This document shows, piece after piece, positions 31,874 through 41,548 of a stretch of DNA of 64,000 bases (position 1 is the stretch's first letter; every line of letters starts with the position of its first letter). Made by a program: the position numbers and the translations under genes. This stretch comes from Methanomassiliicoccus sp. Lineage in GTDB: Archaea > Thermoplasmatota > Thermoplasmata > Methanomassiliicoccales > Methanomassiliicoccaceae. The notes under the pieces are model-generated. The model had not been told where the DNA came from. It made no database searches and was given only the letters and a program-made list of their open reading frames with translations. The stretch is from contig JADFDJ010000007.1 in the NCBI GenBank assembly GCA_018262895.1, positions 62,001 to 126,000 of the forward strand, read 5' to 3'.

Positions 31874-32896
31874 TCAGAACCAGCCCTTGCGCCTGAATAT
31901 CAGCAGCATGAGGATGGCCAGCACCAACATTATGACCAGTACCGCAGGATAGGAGTATGGGCTGCTGAGCTCTGGCATGTGGACGAAGTTCATACCGTAC
32001 AGGCCGACAATGAACGTCAGGGGCGCGAATATTACAGATATGAGGGTCAGCACCTTCACTATCTTGTTCAGCTGATTGCTCACCATGCTCTGATACATGT
32101 CGAGCATCTCTGAGACCATGTCCCTGTGGGTATCCACGGTGTCCATGAGCTCGATGGTGTGCTCATATGCGTCGCGGTAGTAGGGGGCGGTGTAGGCATC
32201 GACCAGGTCGGACTGCCCCTTCACCAGAGCGTTGATGATCTCCCGTAGCGGCCATATTGCCTTACGGACCTTTATCAACGCCCGCCGTAGGCCCTGCACG
32301 TTCGCCAGCGCCTCCGTGCCGCTGTCATTCAGGATGCTGTCCTGAGCGTCCTCGATGAGGTCCCCCATCTCCTCCGAGATGGAAAAATAATCATCGATGA
32401 CCGAATCGATGATGTCGTAAAGGAGGTAGTCCGTGCCCATGCTCCTGATCTCATTGTGCTCATTGCCCAGGGCATCCATGGTCTTGTCCATCCTAACGCC
32501 TGGCGGCACTATGGTGATCAGGAAGCCCTTGCCCAGGAGACACACGGCACGCTCCTCATTCACCTCCAGGCCTTCCAAAAATAGCAACCTCCAGGTCAGG
32601 AAGATGACCCCCTGAAGGTCCATCAGCTTTGGCCGGCTGGGCCCCTCCTCGGCTATCTCATCGATCACCAATGGATGAAGCCCACCCCATTTCCGGAGCA
32701 CCATCAGCTCGTCCATGTCGAGCTTGCCCTGGACCACGATCCAGGTTACCCTCCGTCGGCCTATCCATTCCAGGGCAAATTTCATGTCGGTCGCGGCGCT
32801 CTTCTCGACAGCGGTGCTGTCATAGCTGACCACTGTGATCTTCGCTCCACGCCTCTTATGGGACGGTTCCTGCTCCAGCGGGGTCATGGGGTCCAT
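31874..32896 (-). CDS. corA: CorA-family magnesium/divalent cation transporter
   Basis: 340-residue pentameric channel protein. A large N-terminal cytosolic domain is followed by the long stalk helix (YRDAYEHTIELMDTVDTHRDMVSEMLDMYQSMVSNQLNKIVKVLTLISVIFAPLTFIVG) and the signature YGMNF between the two C-terminal transmembrane helices, ending in a basic RRKGWF. The VSEMLDMYQSMVSNQLNKIMK-type block is diagnostic. The N-terminal 20 residues (MDPMTPLEQEPSHKRRGAK) are poorly conserved. Nine bases downstream of the phosphoesterase gene, so probably one transcript. Confidence 0.93.
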   Translation of the reverse strand: MDPMTPLEQEPSHKRRGAKITVVSYDSTAVEKSAATDMKFALEWIGRRRVTWIVVQGKLDMDELMVLRKWGGLHPLVIDEIAEEGPSRPKLMDLQGVIFLTWRLLFLEGLEVNEERAVCLLGKGFLITIVPPGVRMDKTMDALGNEHNEIRSMGTDYLLYDIIDSVIDDYFSISEEMGDLIEDAQDSILNDSGTEALANVQGLRRALIKVRKAIWPLREIINALVKGQSDLVDAYTAPYYRDAYEHTIELMDTVDTHRDMVSEMLDMYQSMVSNQLNKIVKVLTLISVIFAPLTFIVGLYGMNFVHMPELSSPYSYPAVLVIMLVLAILMLLIFRRKGWF

Positions 32897-32905
32897 GGTA
32901 TGGCC

Positions 32906-33637
32906 CTAACGGACCCGAAGCTCGGTCCTGAGCACGATCGCTCTTTCCAGGTCATCGGTCTTGATGTCGTGGAGCACCAAGCTACGTCCCTCTATCTCCA
33001 GGATGCCCATGGCCGGTCGGGAACGCCCCTTGAGGCGGCGGGTGGTGGCCGTCGCCGTTGTTATGAAGAAGCAGCCGTCAAGGTTCCATATCCAGGGCAG
33101 GTGCTTGTGCCCTGAAAGAACGATGTCGACGCCCACCTCCTTGCACACTCCCAGGAGGTCTCCGGCATCGGTCGGTATCTGCCTTTCCCTTCCCGTACCA
33201 GGTATCGGGATGAGGTGGTGGTGCAGCGCCAAGATCCTGATGTTCTGACCGTTGAACTGCTCTCTGATAGGCCCGTAATGCTCCCGGCCAACGTGGCCGT
33301 CGTCCACGTCCGGCTCGGTGGAATCTAGACCCACGACCGTCACGCCCCTGCCCACATAGGTGGGGAACCTAGGCCCGAAGATCTCCTCGAAGATGGTGTA
33401 GCCAAGATTTCGGGAGTCGTGGTTACCGGGCACCACGAGCATGTCCTCCGCCTCCAGGCTGTCCAGGAAGCTCTTGGCCGCCTCGAACTCGGAGGCATAA
33501 CCATCATTGGTCAGGTCCCCTGTCACCACCAGCAGGTCCGGTCGCTCCTTCTCCATGGTCCGAGCGACGTTCTCCGCCCACCGGGGAACGAACAAGGAAC
33601 TTGAGAAATGCAGGTCCGATATATGGGCTATCTTCAA
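32906..33637 (-). CDS. Calcineurin-like metallophosphoesterase
   Basis: 243 residues from TTG at 33637, which has GGAGG six bases upstream and gives the canonical beginning MKIAHISDLHFSSSL; the track's ORF adds an unlikely 18 residues. All five phosphoesterase motifs are present: DLH, GDLTNDG, PGNHDSR, LALHHHL and SGHKHLP, binding a di-metal centre. Closest to class III cyclic-nucleotide phosphodiesterase-like proteins, substrate unknown. It is divergent from the AlkD-like gene and upstream of corA. Confidence 0.88.
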   Translation of the reverse strand: MKIAHISDLHFSSSLFVPRWAENVARTMEKERPDLLVVTGDLTNDGYASEFEAAKSFLDSLEAEDMLVVPGNHDSRNLGYTIFEEIFGPRFPTYVGRGVTVVGLDSTEPDVDDGHVGREHYGPIREQFNGQNIRILALHHHLIPIPGTGRERQIPTDAGDLLGVCKEVGVDIVLSGHKHLPWIWNLDGCFFITTATATTRRLKGRSRPAMGILEIEGRSLVLHDIKTDDLERAIVLRTELRVR

Positions 33638-33718
33638 CCATTGCCTCCAGCCGGTCATATCGCAGCGATAAACTATTATGATTGCGCACATCGTTCGGCC
33701 CTGCGGCAGGTGAGCAGC

Positions 33719-34423
33719 ATGGCAGGTGTGGAGGATGAAACTCTCGATCGCATCATGAACGAACTTCGGACCCGGGCGGACCCCTCTTCACGTGAGGGGA
33801 TGGCGCGATACGGCATCAGGACAGACCGTGCCCTCGGCGGTTCCTCCCTCTACTTCCTCAGGGCCATGGCCAAGGACCTGGGGAGGGACCACGCCCTGGC
33901 CCTAGCCCTGTGGTCCACGGAGGTCCACGAGGCCCGCATGTTGGCCACCTTGGTCGAGGACCCCAAAGAGACCACAGAGGAGCAGATGGAGGCATGGGTG
34001 GCGGACTTCGACTCCTGGGACATATGCGACCAGTGCAGTTCCAACGTCTTCTCCTTCACCTCCAGGGGGTGGACGAAGGCCCTGGAATGGTCCTCGCGCG
34101 AGGAGGAGTTCGTAAAGAGAGCAGGCTTCGCCCTCATGGCCGCCCTGGCCGTACATGACAAGAAGGCCGGGGATGAGCAGTTCGATCCCTTCTTGTCCGC
34201 CATAGAACGGGAGTCCTACGATGAACGCAACTATGTCCGCAAGGCGGTGAACTGGGCCCTAAGGAACATCGGAAAGAGGAACGTGGCCTTGAACGCGTCG
34301 GCCATCGCCTGCGCGGAGAGGGTCAGAGCTGAGGGGACCAAGTCCGGACGTTGGATAGCATCCGACGCTCTTCGCGAGCTTCGCAGTGATGCTGTGCAGA
34401 GGCGCCTGGCAAAGCATAAGTAA
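33719..34423 (+). CDS. AlkD-like DNA alkylation repair protein
   Basis: 234 residues from ATG at 33719; the track's ORF begins antisense to the phosphoesterase. All-helical HEAT-like repeat protein: GMARYGIRTDRALGGSSLYFLRAMAKDLGRDHALALALWSTEVHEARMLATLVED, WVADFDSWDICDQCSSNVF, FVKRAGFALMAALAVHDKK, YVRKAVNWALRNIGKRN. These match DNA alkylation repair glycosylases of the AlkD family, with the conserved Trp and Asp of the nucleobase site (SWDICDQ). Some relatives lack glycosylase activity, so function is provisional. Confidence 0.85.
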   Translation: MAGVEDETLDRIMNELRTRADPSSREGMARYGIRTDRALGGSSLYFLRAMAKDLGRDHALALALWSTEVHEARMLATLVEDPKETTEEQMEAWVADFDSWDICDQCSSNVFSFTSRGWTKALEWSSREEEFVKRAGFALMAALAVHDKKAGDEQFDPFLSAIERESYDERNYVRKAVNWALRNIGKRNVALNASAIACAERVRAEGTKSGRWIASDALRELRSDAVQRRLAKHK

Positions 34424-34562
34424 TGGCCAGGTGTTACATATGATCGCATCCAGATAGGCAGGGGCGGATGGAGCAGGACCCGTTTCGTTCGGCCGTCGCT
34501 ACGGCCTTATGTTTCGAAAAACACCCATGAGCTTTGGCCCCCCTCCAGGACCTAAGCCAACC

Positions 34563-34572
34563 TTTATATAAT
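34563..34572 (+). promoter_or_regulatory. TATA box of tRNA-Lys
   Basis: ACCTTTATATAATTAGAGG about 50 bases upstream of the tRNA-Lys 5' end is a near-consensus TATA box, supporting that the interrupted tRNA gene is transcribed. It implies a short 5' leader to be removed by RNase P. Confidence 0.65.
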
Positions 34573-34637
34573 TAGAGGCTTTACATGGGCTTCTGCAATG
34601 CCTATTAGCTTGCCATGGGCCCGTAGCTCAGCTAGGT

Positions 34638-34672
34638 AGGATGGCGGTAATAACATCCCTCTATCCCTAGAA
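34638..34672 (+). other. tRNA-Lys D-loop intron (35 nt)
   Basis: Bulge-helix-bulge: helix CUAG (34632-34635) with CUAG (34667-34670), bulges GUA (34636-34638) and AAA (34671-34673), and inner stem GGAUGG/CUAUCC. The outer helix is the D-stem GCUC/GAGC. Cutting after the second base of each bulge restores GCTAGGT-AGAGC. A sliding ambiguity of up to two bases gives the same product. Confidence 0.8.
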
Positions 34673-34711
34673 AGAGCATCTGGCTTTTAACCAGGTGGTC
34701 CGGGGTTCGAA

Positions 34712-34742
34712 AGGCGCGCGGCCTTCCCGTGCGCTCCGAAAA
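34712..34742 (+). other. tRNA-Lys T-loop intron (31 nt)
   Basis: Bulge-helix-bulge: helix UUCG (34706-34709) with CGAA (34737-34740), bulges AAA (34710-34712) and AAU (34741-34743). The outer helix is the T-stem CGGGG/CCCCG and the inner stem is GCGCGCGG/CCGUGCGC with loop CCUUC. Cutting after the second bulge base restores the T-loop TTCGAAT. The strict 3-4-3 geometry is complete. Confidence 0.88.
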
Positions 34743-34882
34743 TCCCCGCGGGCCCGCCCTGGGGAGATAGGAGTTGAACGATGGAAGGTGCAACGTTCGG
34801 GAAGCCAGTACGGCGACGTTTTATTATTCTGACCAGTGGTCAACAATTTCTTTCAATCTCATTCGCGGACGAGGTGAACTAG

Positions 34883-35155
34883 GTGGTCGAGTCTGATTTA
34901 CACGTTTTGGAGCACGATCTCGTGCCAGAGCATACCCTGCTTTCAGAGCAGGAGGCCGAGAAGGTCTTGGCCAAGTTTAAGATTACCAAGGACCAGCTCC
35001 CCAAGATCCGGAAGGATGATGCATGCATCAGGATCTTGGAGAGGATCGAAGGTCCCATAAATCCCGGAAGGGTGATACAGATAAGACGTAAGAGCGACAC
35101 CGCCGAGGAGTTCATAGTGTACCGTCTGGTGATTAGCAAGGAACTCAAGGGGTGA
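34883..35155 (+). CDS. rpoH: RNA polymerase subunit H (RpoH/Rpb5)
   Basis: 90-residue subunit, homologous to the C-terminal domain of eukaryal Rpb5: [80 protein letters not shown]. The start is GTG at 34883, preceded by GAGGTGA. A TATA-like CGTTTTATTATTC near 34815 is the likely operon promoter, between tRNA-Lys and rpoH. First gene of the RNA polymerase operon; 7 bases to rpoB. Confidence 0.96.
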   Translation: MVESDLHVLEHDLVPEHTLLSEQEAEKVLAKFKITKDQLPKIRKDDACIRILERIEGPINPGRVIQIRRKSDTAEEFIVYRLVISKELKG

Positions 35156-35162
35156 GAACAAA

Positions 35163-38100
35163 TTGCGTGATCTTATAGAACTATACTTCAAGGACCGGTC
35201 CATCGTAAATCACCACATCGCCAGCTTCAACGATTTCCTCTCCACGATGGACAATCCCAACAGCCGCATGCAGAAGATCGTCGACAACCTGCGGGTATCG
35301 GCCGATGACACCACCAGAGGCATCATCAAGCTGGAGCAGGACCGCACCGACGGACGCCAGGTGGAGATCCGGGTCGGACGGCGACGAGACGAGAAGACCG
35401 GCAACATCGATCCACAGTACAGCCGGCCGACGATAAGGATCCTAAACCCCGTTGTCAGGGAGGCCAACGGCGCCACCCACAAGCTCACTCCCATGGAGGC
35501 CAGGCTGAGGAACCTGAACTACCTGGCGCCCATCGAGCTGGAGTTCACGATCATCGAGGACGGCATAGAGAAGGAGCCGGAGAAGGTGCACATCGGCGAC
35601 CTTCCCATCATGCTCCGGTCCAAGCGCTGCAACCTTTTCAAGGAGAGCATGGAAGAGGAGCGGGAGCTGACCGAAGCCGAGTACAAGGAGAAGCTCATCG
35701 AGTTCGGGGAGGACCCCGCTGACCCCGGCGGTTACTTCATCATCGGAGGGACGGAGAGGGTGCTGATATCCCTTGAGGACCTCGCCCCCAACAGGGTTAT
35801 GGTGGAGTACAACGAGCGCTACGGCACCCAGCTGGAGGTGGCGAAGGTGTTCTCGCAGAAGGAGGGTTACCGCGCCCTCACCTTGGTGGAGAAGAAGAAG
35901 GACGGCATCCTCATGGTCACCGTCCCTGCCGCCTCTGGACAGATCCCCCTGGTCATCCTTATGAAGGCCCTGGGGATGGAGAACGACAAGGAGATCTACG
36001 ATGCCATCGTGAGCGTCTCGGACATGGCCAACATCGTCTACGCCAACATCGAGGAGTGCCATGACAAGAAGCTCTACCCGCCCAACGGGGTCTTCACCAC
36101 CGAGGACGCCCTGAACTACCTGGAGCGCAAGTTCGCCACCGGACAGGCGCGAGAGTACAGGGAGAAGAAGGTGGAGTCCATCATCGACCGCTCCCTCCTA
36201 CCACACCTTGGCGACACCAAGGAGGACCGCATCAAGAAGGCCCACTTCCTGGGCAGGATCGCACGTTCGGTGTTGGAGCTCAGCATCGGCCTTCGCAAGG
36301 AGGACGACAAGGACCACTACGCCAACAAGCGCCTCAAGCTGTCAGGGGACCTCATGGAGGACCTCTTCCGGGTGGCCTTCACCAACCTGATGAAGGACCT
36401 GAAGTACCAGCTGGAGAGGAGCTTTGCCAGGAAGAAGGACCTGCGCATCGGGTCGGCCATCCGTCCGGACCTGCTCACGCACCGGCTCTTGCACGCACTG
36501 GCGACCGGTAACTGGGTCGGCGGTAGGGCCGGAGTGTCGCAGCTGCTGGACCGCACCTCCAACATGAGCACCCTGTCCCACCTGAGGAGGGTCACCTCCT
36601 CCCTTACCCGCTCTCAGCCTCACTTCGAGGCCCGTGACCTTCACCCCACCCAGTGGGGCCGGCTGTGCCCCAACGAGACCCCTGAGGGCCAGAACTGCGG
36701 GCTGGTGAAGAACGCCGCCCTCATAATCGACGTTTCCGAGGGATTCCGCGAGGAGGACGTCCAGTGGCTGCTCCGGGACCGGGGCGTTGTAGAGGTCAAG
36801 GCTGGAGAGATCAGCACCGGGGCCAAGGTATATGTGAACGGCGACCTGGTGGGCAATGTGGAGAACCCCCGCCTGCTGGTTTCCGAGATACGTGCCGGCA
36901 GGAGGCAGGGGCTGCTTTCCAGCGAGATCAACATACGCTACGACGAGGAGATGGGCGAGGTCATCATCAACTGCGATGAAGGCCGCCTGAGGAGGCCCCT
37001 GCTGGTTATCCAGGAGGGGCGTACCGTGATCACCCGCAGGCACCTGGAGGACATCCGCGAGGGCCGGATCAAGTGGTCCGACCTGCTGCGGGAAGGGGTC
37101 ATGGAATGGATCGACGCTGAAGAGGAAGAAGATTCCCTGGTGGCGGTGGAGCCGTTCGATCCCCCTGAGAGGTGCGCCTCATGCTCCCGCGCGCTGTCGC
37201 CCACTGACATGGACTGGATGAACCCGGGGACGGACAGCAAGGAGGCCGTCCTGAAGTGCAAGCACTGCGGCGGGGACAACAAGGTCCCCCTACTGATCAC
37301 CCCTGAGCACACCCACATGGAGGTAGATCCAATGGTCATCCTGGGAGTGGCGGCGGGAGTGGTCCCATATCCGGAGCACGACTCCTCCCCGCGTGTGACC
37401 ATGGGAGCGGGAATGGCCAAGCAGTCGCTGGGGCTGAGCTGCACCAACTATCGGAAGAGGCCGGACACCCGCGGCCACATCCTGCACTACCCCCAGAAGC
37501 CAATGGTCCAGACCAAGCCCATGGACTTCGTGGCCTTCAACGAGCGCCCGGCGGGCCAGAACTTCGTTGTGGCCGTCATATCCTATCACGGCTACAACAT
37601 GGAAGATGCCCTCATCCTTAACCGTGCCTCCATCGAGCGCGGCCTGGGACGCTCCACTTTCATGAGGACCTACCGTGCCGAGGAGCGGCGTTACCCCGGA
37701 GGGCAGGAGGACCACTTCGAGATACCCTCCCCCGACGTCCGCGGCGCGCGTACCGACCTCTCATATGCGAACCTTGGAGAGGACGGACTAATATCCCCCG
37801 AGACCTTGGTCTCCGGCGGTGATGTCCTGGTCGGAAAGACCTCGCCCCCCAGGTTCCTGGAGGAGGAGACCGACTTCCTCACCCCGCAGAAGAGGAGGGA
37901 GACATCCATCACCATCCGGCCGGGAGAGAGCGGCTGGGTCGACTCCGTCATGCTGACAGAATCGGAGAACGGTTCCCGCTTGGTCAAGGTCAAGGTGAGG
38001 GACGAGCGCATACCCGAGCTGGGCGACAAGTTCGCCTCTAGGCATGGTCAGAAGGGGGTCATCGGCCTCATCGTGCCGCAGGAGGACATGCCTTTCACCT

Positions 38101-38762
38101 GCGACGGGGTGACGCCGGACCTGGTCATCAACCCCCACGCTATCCCGTCCCGTATGACCGTCGCCCACGTCCTGGAGATGATAGGTGGTAAGGTCGGTGC
38201 CATGGAGGCCCGGTCCATCGACGGTACGTCCTTCTCCGGGGAGAAGGAGCAGGCCATCAGGGAATCCCTGGGCCGTGCCGGTTTCAGAACCACTGGAAAG
38301 GAGGTGATGTACGACGGTCAGAACGGCAAGAAGATCGAGGCCGAGATATTTACCGGCGTTATCTACTACCAGAAACTGCACCACATGGTGTCGGGCAAGA
38401 TGCACGTGCGTTCCCGCGGACCGGTGCAGATATTGACAAGACAGCCGACGGAAGGCCGCTCAAGGCAGGGCGGTCTGCGTTTCGGTGAGATGGAAAGGGA
38501 CTGCCTTATCGGGCACGGAGCGGCCATGGTCATCAAGGACCGGCTGCTGGACGAGTCCGATGGTACGTTCCTCTATGTGTGCGGCAACTCAAACTGCGGC
38601 CATATCGCAATGATGGACCGGAGGGGGGCGATACGCTGCCCGGTATGCGGCAATAACACCAACGTGCACCTCGTGCAGACGAGCTATGCGTTCAAGCTGC
38701 TGCTGGATGAGCTGCTGTCACTTGGCGTCGTCATGCGCCTTCAGCTGGAGGACCTAAGATGA
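35163..38762 (+). CDS. rpoB: RNA polymerase subunit B, unsplit
   Basis: 1,199-residue second-largest subunit as one chain, equivalent to B'' plus B' of split-gene archaea. The start is TTG at 35163, with GGGTGAG from the end of rpoH as ribosome-binding site. Landmarks: [23 protein letters not shown], the catalytic-region [17 protein letters not shown], a zinc-ribbon CASC ... CKHC (about 680-700), [25 protein letters not shown], and the C-terminal CGNSNCGH ... CPVCGNNTN zinc site. No insertion or intein. The unsplit form is seen in Thermoplasmata, Thermococci and Crenarchaeota, and supports a Thermoplasmata affiliation. Confidence 0.97.
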   Translation: MRDLIELYFKDRSIVNHHIASFNDFLSTMDNPNSRMQKIVDNLRVSADDTTRGIIKLEQDRTDGRQVEIRVGRRRDEKTGNIDPQYSRPTIRILNPVVREANGATHKLTPMEARLRNLNYLAPIELEFTIIEDGIEKEPEKVHIGDLPIMLRSKRCNLFKESMEEERELTEAEYKEKLIEFGEDPADPGGYFIIGGTERVLISLEDLAPNRVMVEYNERYGTQLEVAKVFSQKEGYRALTLVEKKKDGILMVTVPAASGQIPLVILMKALGMENDKEIYDAIVSVSDMANIVYANIEECHDKKLYPPNGVFTTEDALNYLERKFATGQAREYREKKVESIIDRSLLPHLGDTKEDRIKKAHFLGRIARSVLELSIGLRKEDDKDHYANKRLKLSGDLMEDLFRVAFTNLMKDLKYQLERSFARKKDLRIGSAIRPDLLTHRLLHALATGNWVGGRAGVSQLLDRTSNMSTLSHLRRVTSSLTRSQPHFEARDLHPTQWGRLCPNETPEGQNCGLVKNAALIIDVSEGFREEDVQWLLRDRGVVEVKAGEISTGAKVYVNGDLVGNVENPRLLVSEIRAGRRQGLLSSEINIRYDEEMGEVIINCDEGRLRRPLLVIQEGRTVITRRHLEDIREGRIKWSDLLREGVMEWIDAEEEEDSLVAVEPFDPPERCASCSRALSPTDMDWMNPGTDSKEAVLKCKHCGGDNKVPLLITPEHTHMEVDPMVILGVAAGVVPYPEHDSSPRVTMGAGMAKQSLGLSCTNYRKRPDTRGHILHYPQKPMVQTKPMDFVAFNERPAGQNFVVAVISYHGYNMEDALILNRASIERGLGRSTFMRTYRAEERRYPGGQEDHFEIPSPDVRGARTDLSYANLGEDGLISPETLVSGGDVLVGKTSPPRFLEEETDFLTPQKRRETSITIRPGESGWVDSVMLTESENGSRLVKVKVRDERIPELGDKFASRHGQKGVIGLIVPQEDMPFTCDGVTPDLVINPHAIPSRMTVAHVLEMIGGKVGAMEARSIDGTSFSGEKEQAIRESLGRAGFRTTGKEVMYDGQNGKKIEAEIFTGVIYYQKLHHMVSGKMHVRSRGPVQILTRQPTEGRSRQGGLRFGEMERDCLIGHGAAMVIKDRLLDESDGTFLYVCGNSNCGHIAMMDRRGAIRCPVCGNNTNVHLVQTSYAFKLLLDELLSLGVVMRLQLEDLR

Positions 38763-41548
38763 TGCGAGGCGTTTCAAAGAGGATAGGTTCGATCAAGTTC
38801 TCGGCGTTGTCCCCTGATGAGATCAGGAAGATGTCCGCGACCAAGGTGATCACCGCGGACACATACGATGACGATGGCTTCCCCATCGACATGGGCCTGA
38901 TGGACCCCCACCTGGGCGTCATCGAGCCCGGTCTGCGCTGCAAGACCTGCGGCAATAAGGTCGATGAGTGCCCTGGCCACTTCGGCCACATAGACCTGGC
39001 CATGCCTGTGATCCACGTCGGCCTGGTCAAGGAGATCAAGAAGCTGCTGCAGTCCACATGCAAGACCTGCGGCAAGCTGCTGATGACCAAGGAGGAGGCG
39101 CAGCGGAAGGCCCAGGAGTGGGAGCTCATGGACGACCTTGGCGGAGATGCCATCGATTACCGTCTGCTCGCGAAGGGAACGGCCAAGGATGCTTCCAAGA
39201 ACACCACTTGCCCACACTGCGGCCAGGAGCAGGGCAAGATCACCCTGGACAAGCCGACCACGTTCCGCGAGGACGGCCATAAGCTCACCCCCAAGGAAGT
39301 GAGGGAGCGTCTTGAGCGCATCCCCGATGAGGACCTGCCCCCCCTGGGCATAGACCCCAACTCCTGCCGTCCCGAGTGGATGGTGCTCACTGCTTTGGCG
39401 GTTCCGCCTGTGACGGTCCGCCCGTCCATCACCCTGGAGTCCGGCGACCGCTCCGAGGACGATCTCACCCACAAGCTGGTGGACGTCCTCAGGATCAACC
39501 AGCGTCTGCGCGAGAACCGTGACGCCGGCGCCCCCCAGCTGATAGTGGAGGACCTGTGGGAACTGCTACAGTACCACGTCACTACCTATTTCGACAACCA
39601 GACCTCCGGCATTCCCCCGGCTAGGCACCGCTCCGGCCGGCCCCTTAAGACCCTGGTCCAGAGGCTCAAGGGAAAGGAGGGCAGGTTCCGTTCCAACCTG
39701 TCAGGTAAGCGTGTCAACTTCTCGGCGCGTACCGTCATCTCTCCCGACCCCTCGTTGTCTATCAATGAGGTCGGGGTCCCATACGAGGCCGCTCGTGAAC
39801 TGACCGTTCCGGTCCACGTCACCAAGGCCAATATCGATGTCCTCAAGGCCATGGTCAAGAGGGGCTCCAGCCCAGCCCTGGAGGACGGAAGGTACACCCC
39901 TGGCGTCAACTATGTGATCCGTTCTGACGGCCGCAGGATGAAGGTCACCGACAGGAACGCCGAGATGATCGCCGACGGCCTGGAGATCGGATATGTGGTG
40001 GAGAGGCACCTTATGGACAAGGATGTCGTGCTGTTCAACAGGCAGCCTTCGCTGCACCGCATGTCCATGATGGCCCACACCGTCCGGGTCATGCCGTGGA
40101 AGACCTTCCGGTTCAACCTGTGCGTCTGCCCGCCCTACAACGCCGACTTCGATGGCGACGAGATGAACCTGCACGTCCTTCAGAGTGATGAGGCGAGGGC
40201 GGAGGCAATGATACTCATGAGGGTCCAGGAGCACATCCTGTCTCCAAGGTTCGGAGGCCCCGTCATCGGCGCCATCCATGACCACATCACCGGAACGTTC
40301 CTTCTGACCCACCAGGACCCCAAGTTCGACAAGCAGGAGACGCTGAGCATACTTTCCAAGGTGAAGCACGATCACCTCCCCGAGCCCCTGGTGGTCGATG
40401 GGAAGGAGTACTGGACAGGTCACCAGCTCTTCTCCATGGTCCTTCCCGAGGGATTCCACACTACCTTCAAGGCATCCATTTGTCGCAACTGCGCGGTATG
40501 CAAGAAGGAGGAATGCGACCTCGACGCCTACGTGAAGATACGAGAGGGCAAGCTCATCACCGGCACCATCGATGAGAAGGCCATCGGCTCCTTCAAGGGT
40601 AAGATCCTCGACAAGATCACCCGCGATTACGGCGCGGACTCTGCCAGGGAGTTCCTGGACAACGTTACCAAGCTCGCCATCGGCGCCATCATGGTGCGCG
40701 GGTTCACCACCGGTATCGATGATGAGGACATCCCCGAGGAAGCGACCCACCAGATCAACGAAATGCTGAAGGACTCGGTGCGCAAGGTCTCGGAGTACGT
40801 CCAGGCCTACCGCGACGGTACCTTGGAGCAGAGGCCCGGCCGGTCCCTCGAGGAGACCCTAGAGGTCGAGGTCATGAAGACCCTGGGCAGCGCTAGAGAT
40901 GAGGCCGGTCAGATCGCCGGCCGGCACCTGGGTATGGAGAACTCCGCGGTCATAATGGCCCGCTCCGGTGCCAGAGGTTCCATGCTCAACCTCTCGCAGA
41001 TGGCAGGCTGCATCGGTCAGCAGGCCGTCCGTGGGGAACGCCTGTCCAGAGGATATTGGAACCGGACCCTACCGCACTTCAAGAAGGGGGACCTGGGCGC
41101 GCAGGCCAAAGGCTTCGTGCAGAACTCCTACAAGAGCGGTTTGACACCGACCGAGTTCTTCTTCCACTCCATGGGTGGAAGGGAAGGTCTGGTCGATACC
41201 GCCGTCCGTACGTCCCGATCCGGTTACATGCAGCGCCGTCTTATCAACGCGCTCGAGGACCTTAAGCTGAAGCAGGACGGCACGGTCAGGAACACCGCGG
41301 ACATGATCGTCCAGCTCCAGTATGGAGAGGACGGGGTGGACCCCTGCCGCAGCGTGCAGGGAGACGCCGTGGACATCGACGACATCCTCGCGGAGGTCCT
41401 GGGCGATGATGCCGAGGCCCTCGCCCGGCTGGAGGAGAAGAAGGTGGCCGGCTACGCCACCATAGAGAAAGACCTCATGGAGACCATCGAGGAAGAGGAG
41501 GTCGAGGAGCCGGAGTACGATGCCGGAGGCGGCGGAGGTGAGGACTGA
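38759..41548 (+). CDS. rpoA1: RNA polymerase subunit A'
   Basis: 929-residue N-terminal part of the largest subunit. It holds the Mg-binding active-site motif [14 protein letters not shown], the clamp zinc sites [21 protein letters not shown] and CKTCGK ... CPHCGQ, the bridge-helix region [23 protein letters not shown], and [22 protein letters not shown]. The ATG overlaps the rpoB stop by 4 bases (ATGA-type), and the stop overlaps the rpoA2 ATG by one base, so translation is coupled. The last 40 residues are acidic and glycine-rich ([19 protein letters not shown]). No intein. Confidence 0.97.
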   Translation: MMRGVSKRIGSIKFSALSPDEIRKMSATKVITADTYDDDGFPIDMGLMDPHLGVIEPGLRCKTCGNKVDECPGHFGHIDLAMPVIHVGLVKEIKKLLQSTCKTCGKLLMTKEEAQRKAQEWELMDDLGGDAIDYRLLAKGTAKDASKNTTCPHCGQEQGKITLDKPTTFREDGHKLTPKEVRERLERIPDEDLPPLGIDPNSCRPEWMVLTALAVPPVTVRPSITLESGDRSEDDLTHKLVDVLRINQRLRENRDAGAPQLIVEDLWELLQYHVTTYFDNQTSGIPPARHRSGRPLKTLVQRLKGKEGRFRSNLSGKRVNFSARTVISPDPSLSINEVGVPYEAARELTVPVHVTKANIDVLKAMVKRGSSPALEDGRYTPGVNYVIRSDGRRMKVTDRNAEMIADGLEIGYVVERHLMDKDVVLFNRQPSLHRMSMMAHTVRVMPWKTFRFNLCVCPPYNADFDGDEMNLHVLQSDEARAEAMILMRVQEHILSPRFGGPVIGAIHDHITGTFLLTHQDPKFDKQETLSILSKVKHDHLPEPLVVDGKEYWTGHQLFSMVLPEGFHTTFKASICRNCAVCKKEECDLDAYVKIREGKLITGTIDEKAIGSFKGKILDKITRDYGADSAREFLDNVTKLAIGAIMVRGFTTGIDDEDIPEEATHQINEMLKDSVRKVSEYVQAYRDGTLEQRPGRSLEETLEVEVMKTLGSARDEAGQIAGRHLGMENSAVIMARSGARGSMLNLSQMAGCIGQQAVRGERLSRGYWNRTLPHFKKGDLGAQAKGFVQNSYKSGLTPTEFFFHSMGGREGLVDTAVRTSRSGYMQRRLINALEDLKLKQDGTVRNTADMIVQLQYGEDGVDPCRSVQGDAVDIDDILAEVLGDDAEALARLEEKKVAGYATIEKDLMETIEEEEVEEPEYDAGGGGGED

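Larger units (their letters stand above)
34617..34756 (+). tRNA. tRNA-Lys (anticodon UUU) with two non-canonical introns
   Basis: Removing 34638-34672 and 34712-34742 leaves a perfect 74-nt tRNA: acceptor GGGCCCG/CGGGCCC with G discriminator, D-arm GCTC ... GAGC, anticodon arm TCTGG-CTTTTAA-CCAGG (UUU), T-arm CGGGG-TTCGAAT-CCCCG. Intron 1 (35 nt) is in the D-loop just before A21; intron 2 (31 nt) is in the T-loop between positions 59 and 60. Both junctions fold into bulge-helix-bulge motifs with 3-nt bulges and a 4-bp helix, as recognised by archaeal tRNA splicing endonuclease. The usual 37/38 site has no intron. CCA is not encoded. Exon ends are inferred, not measured. Confidence 0.93.

Noticed and set aside
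38774-40750. Long minus-strand ORFs opposite rpoA1
   Set aside because: Shadow frames of a certain RNA polymerase gene.
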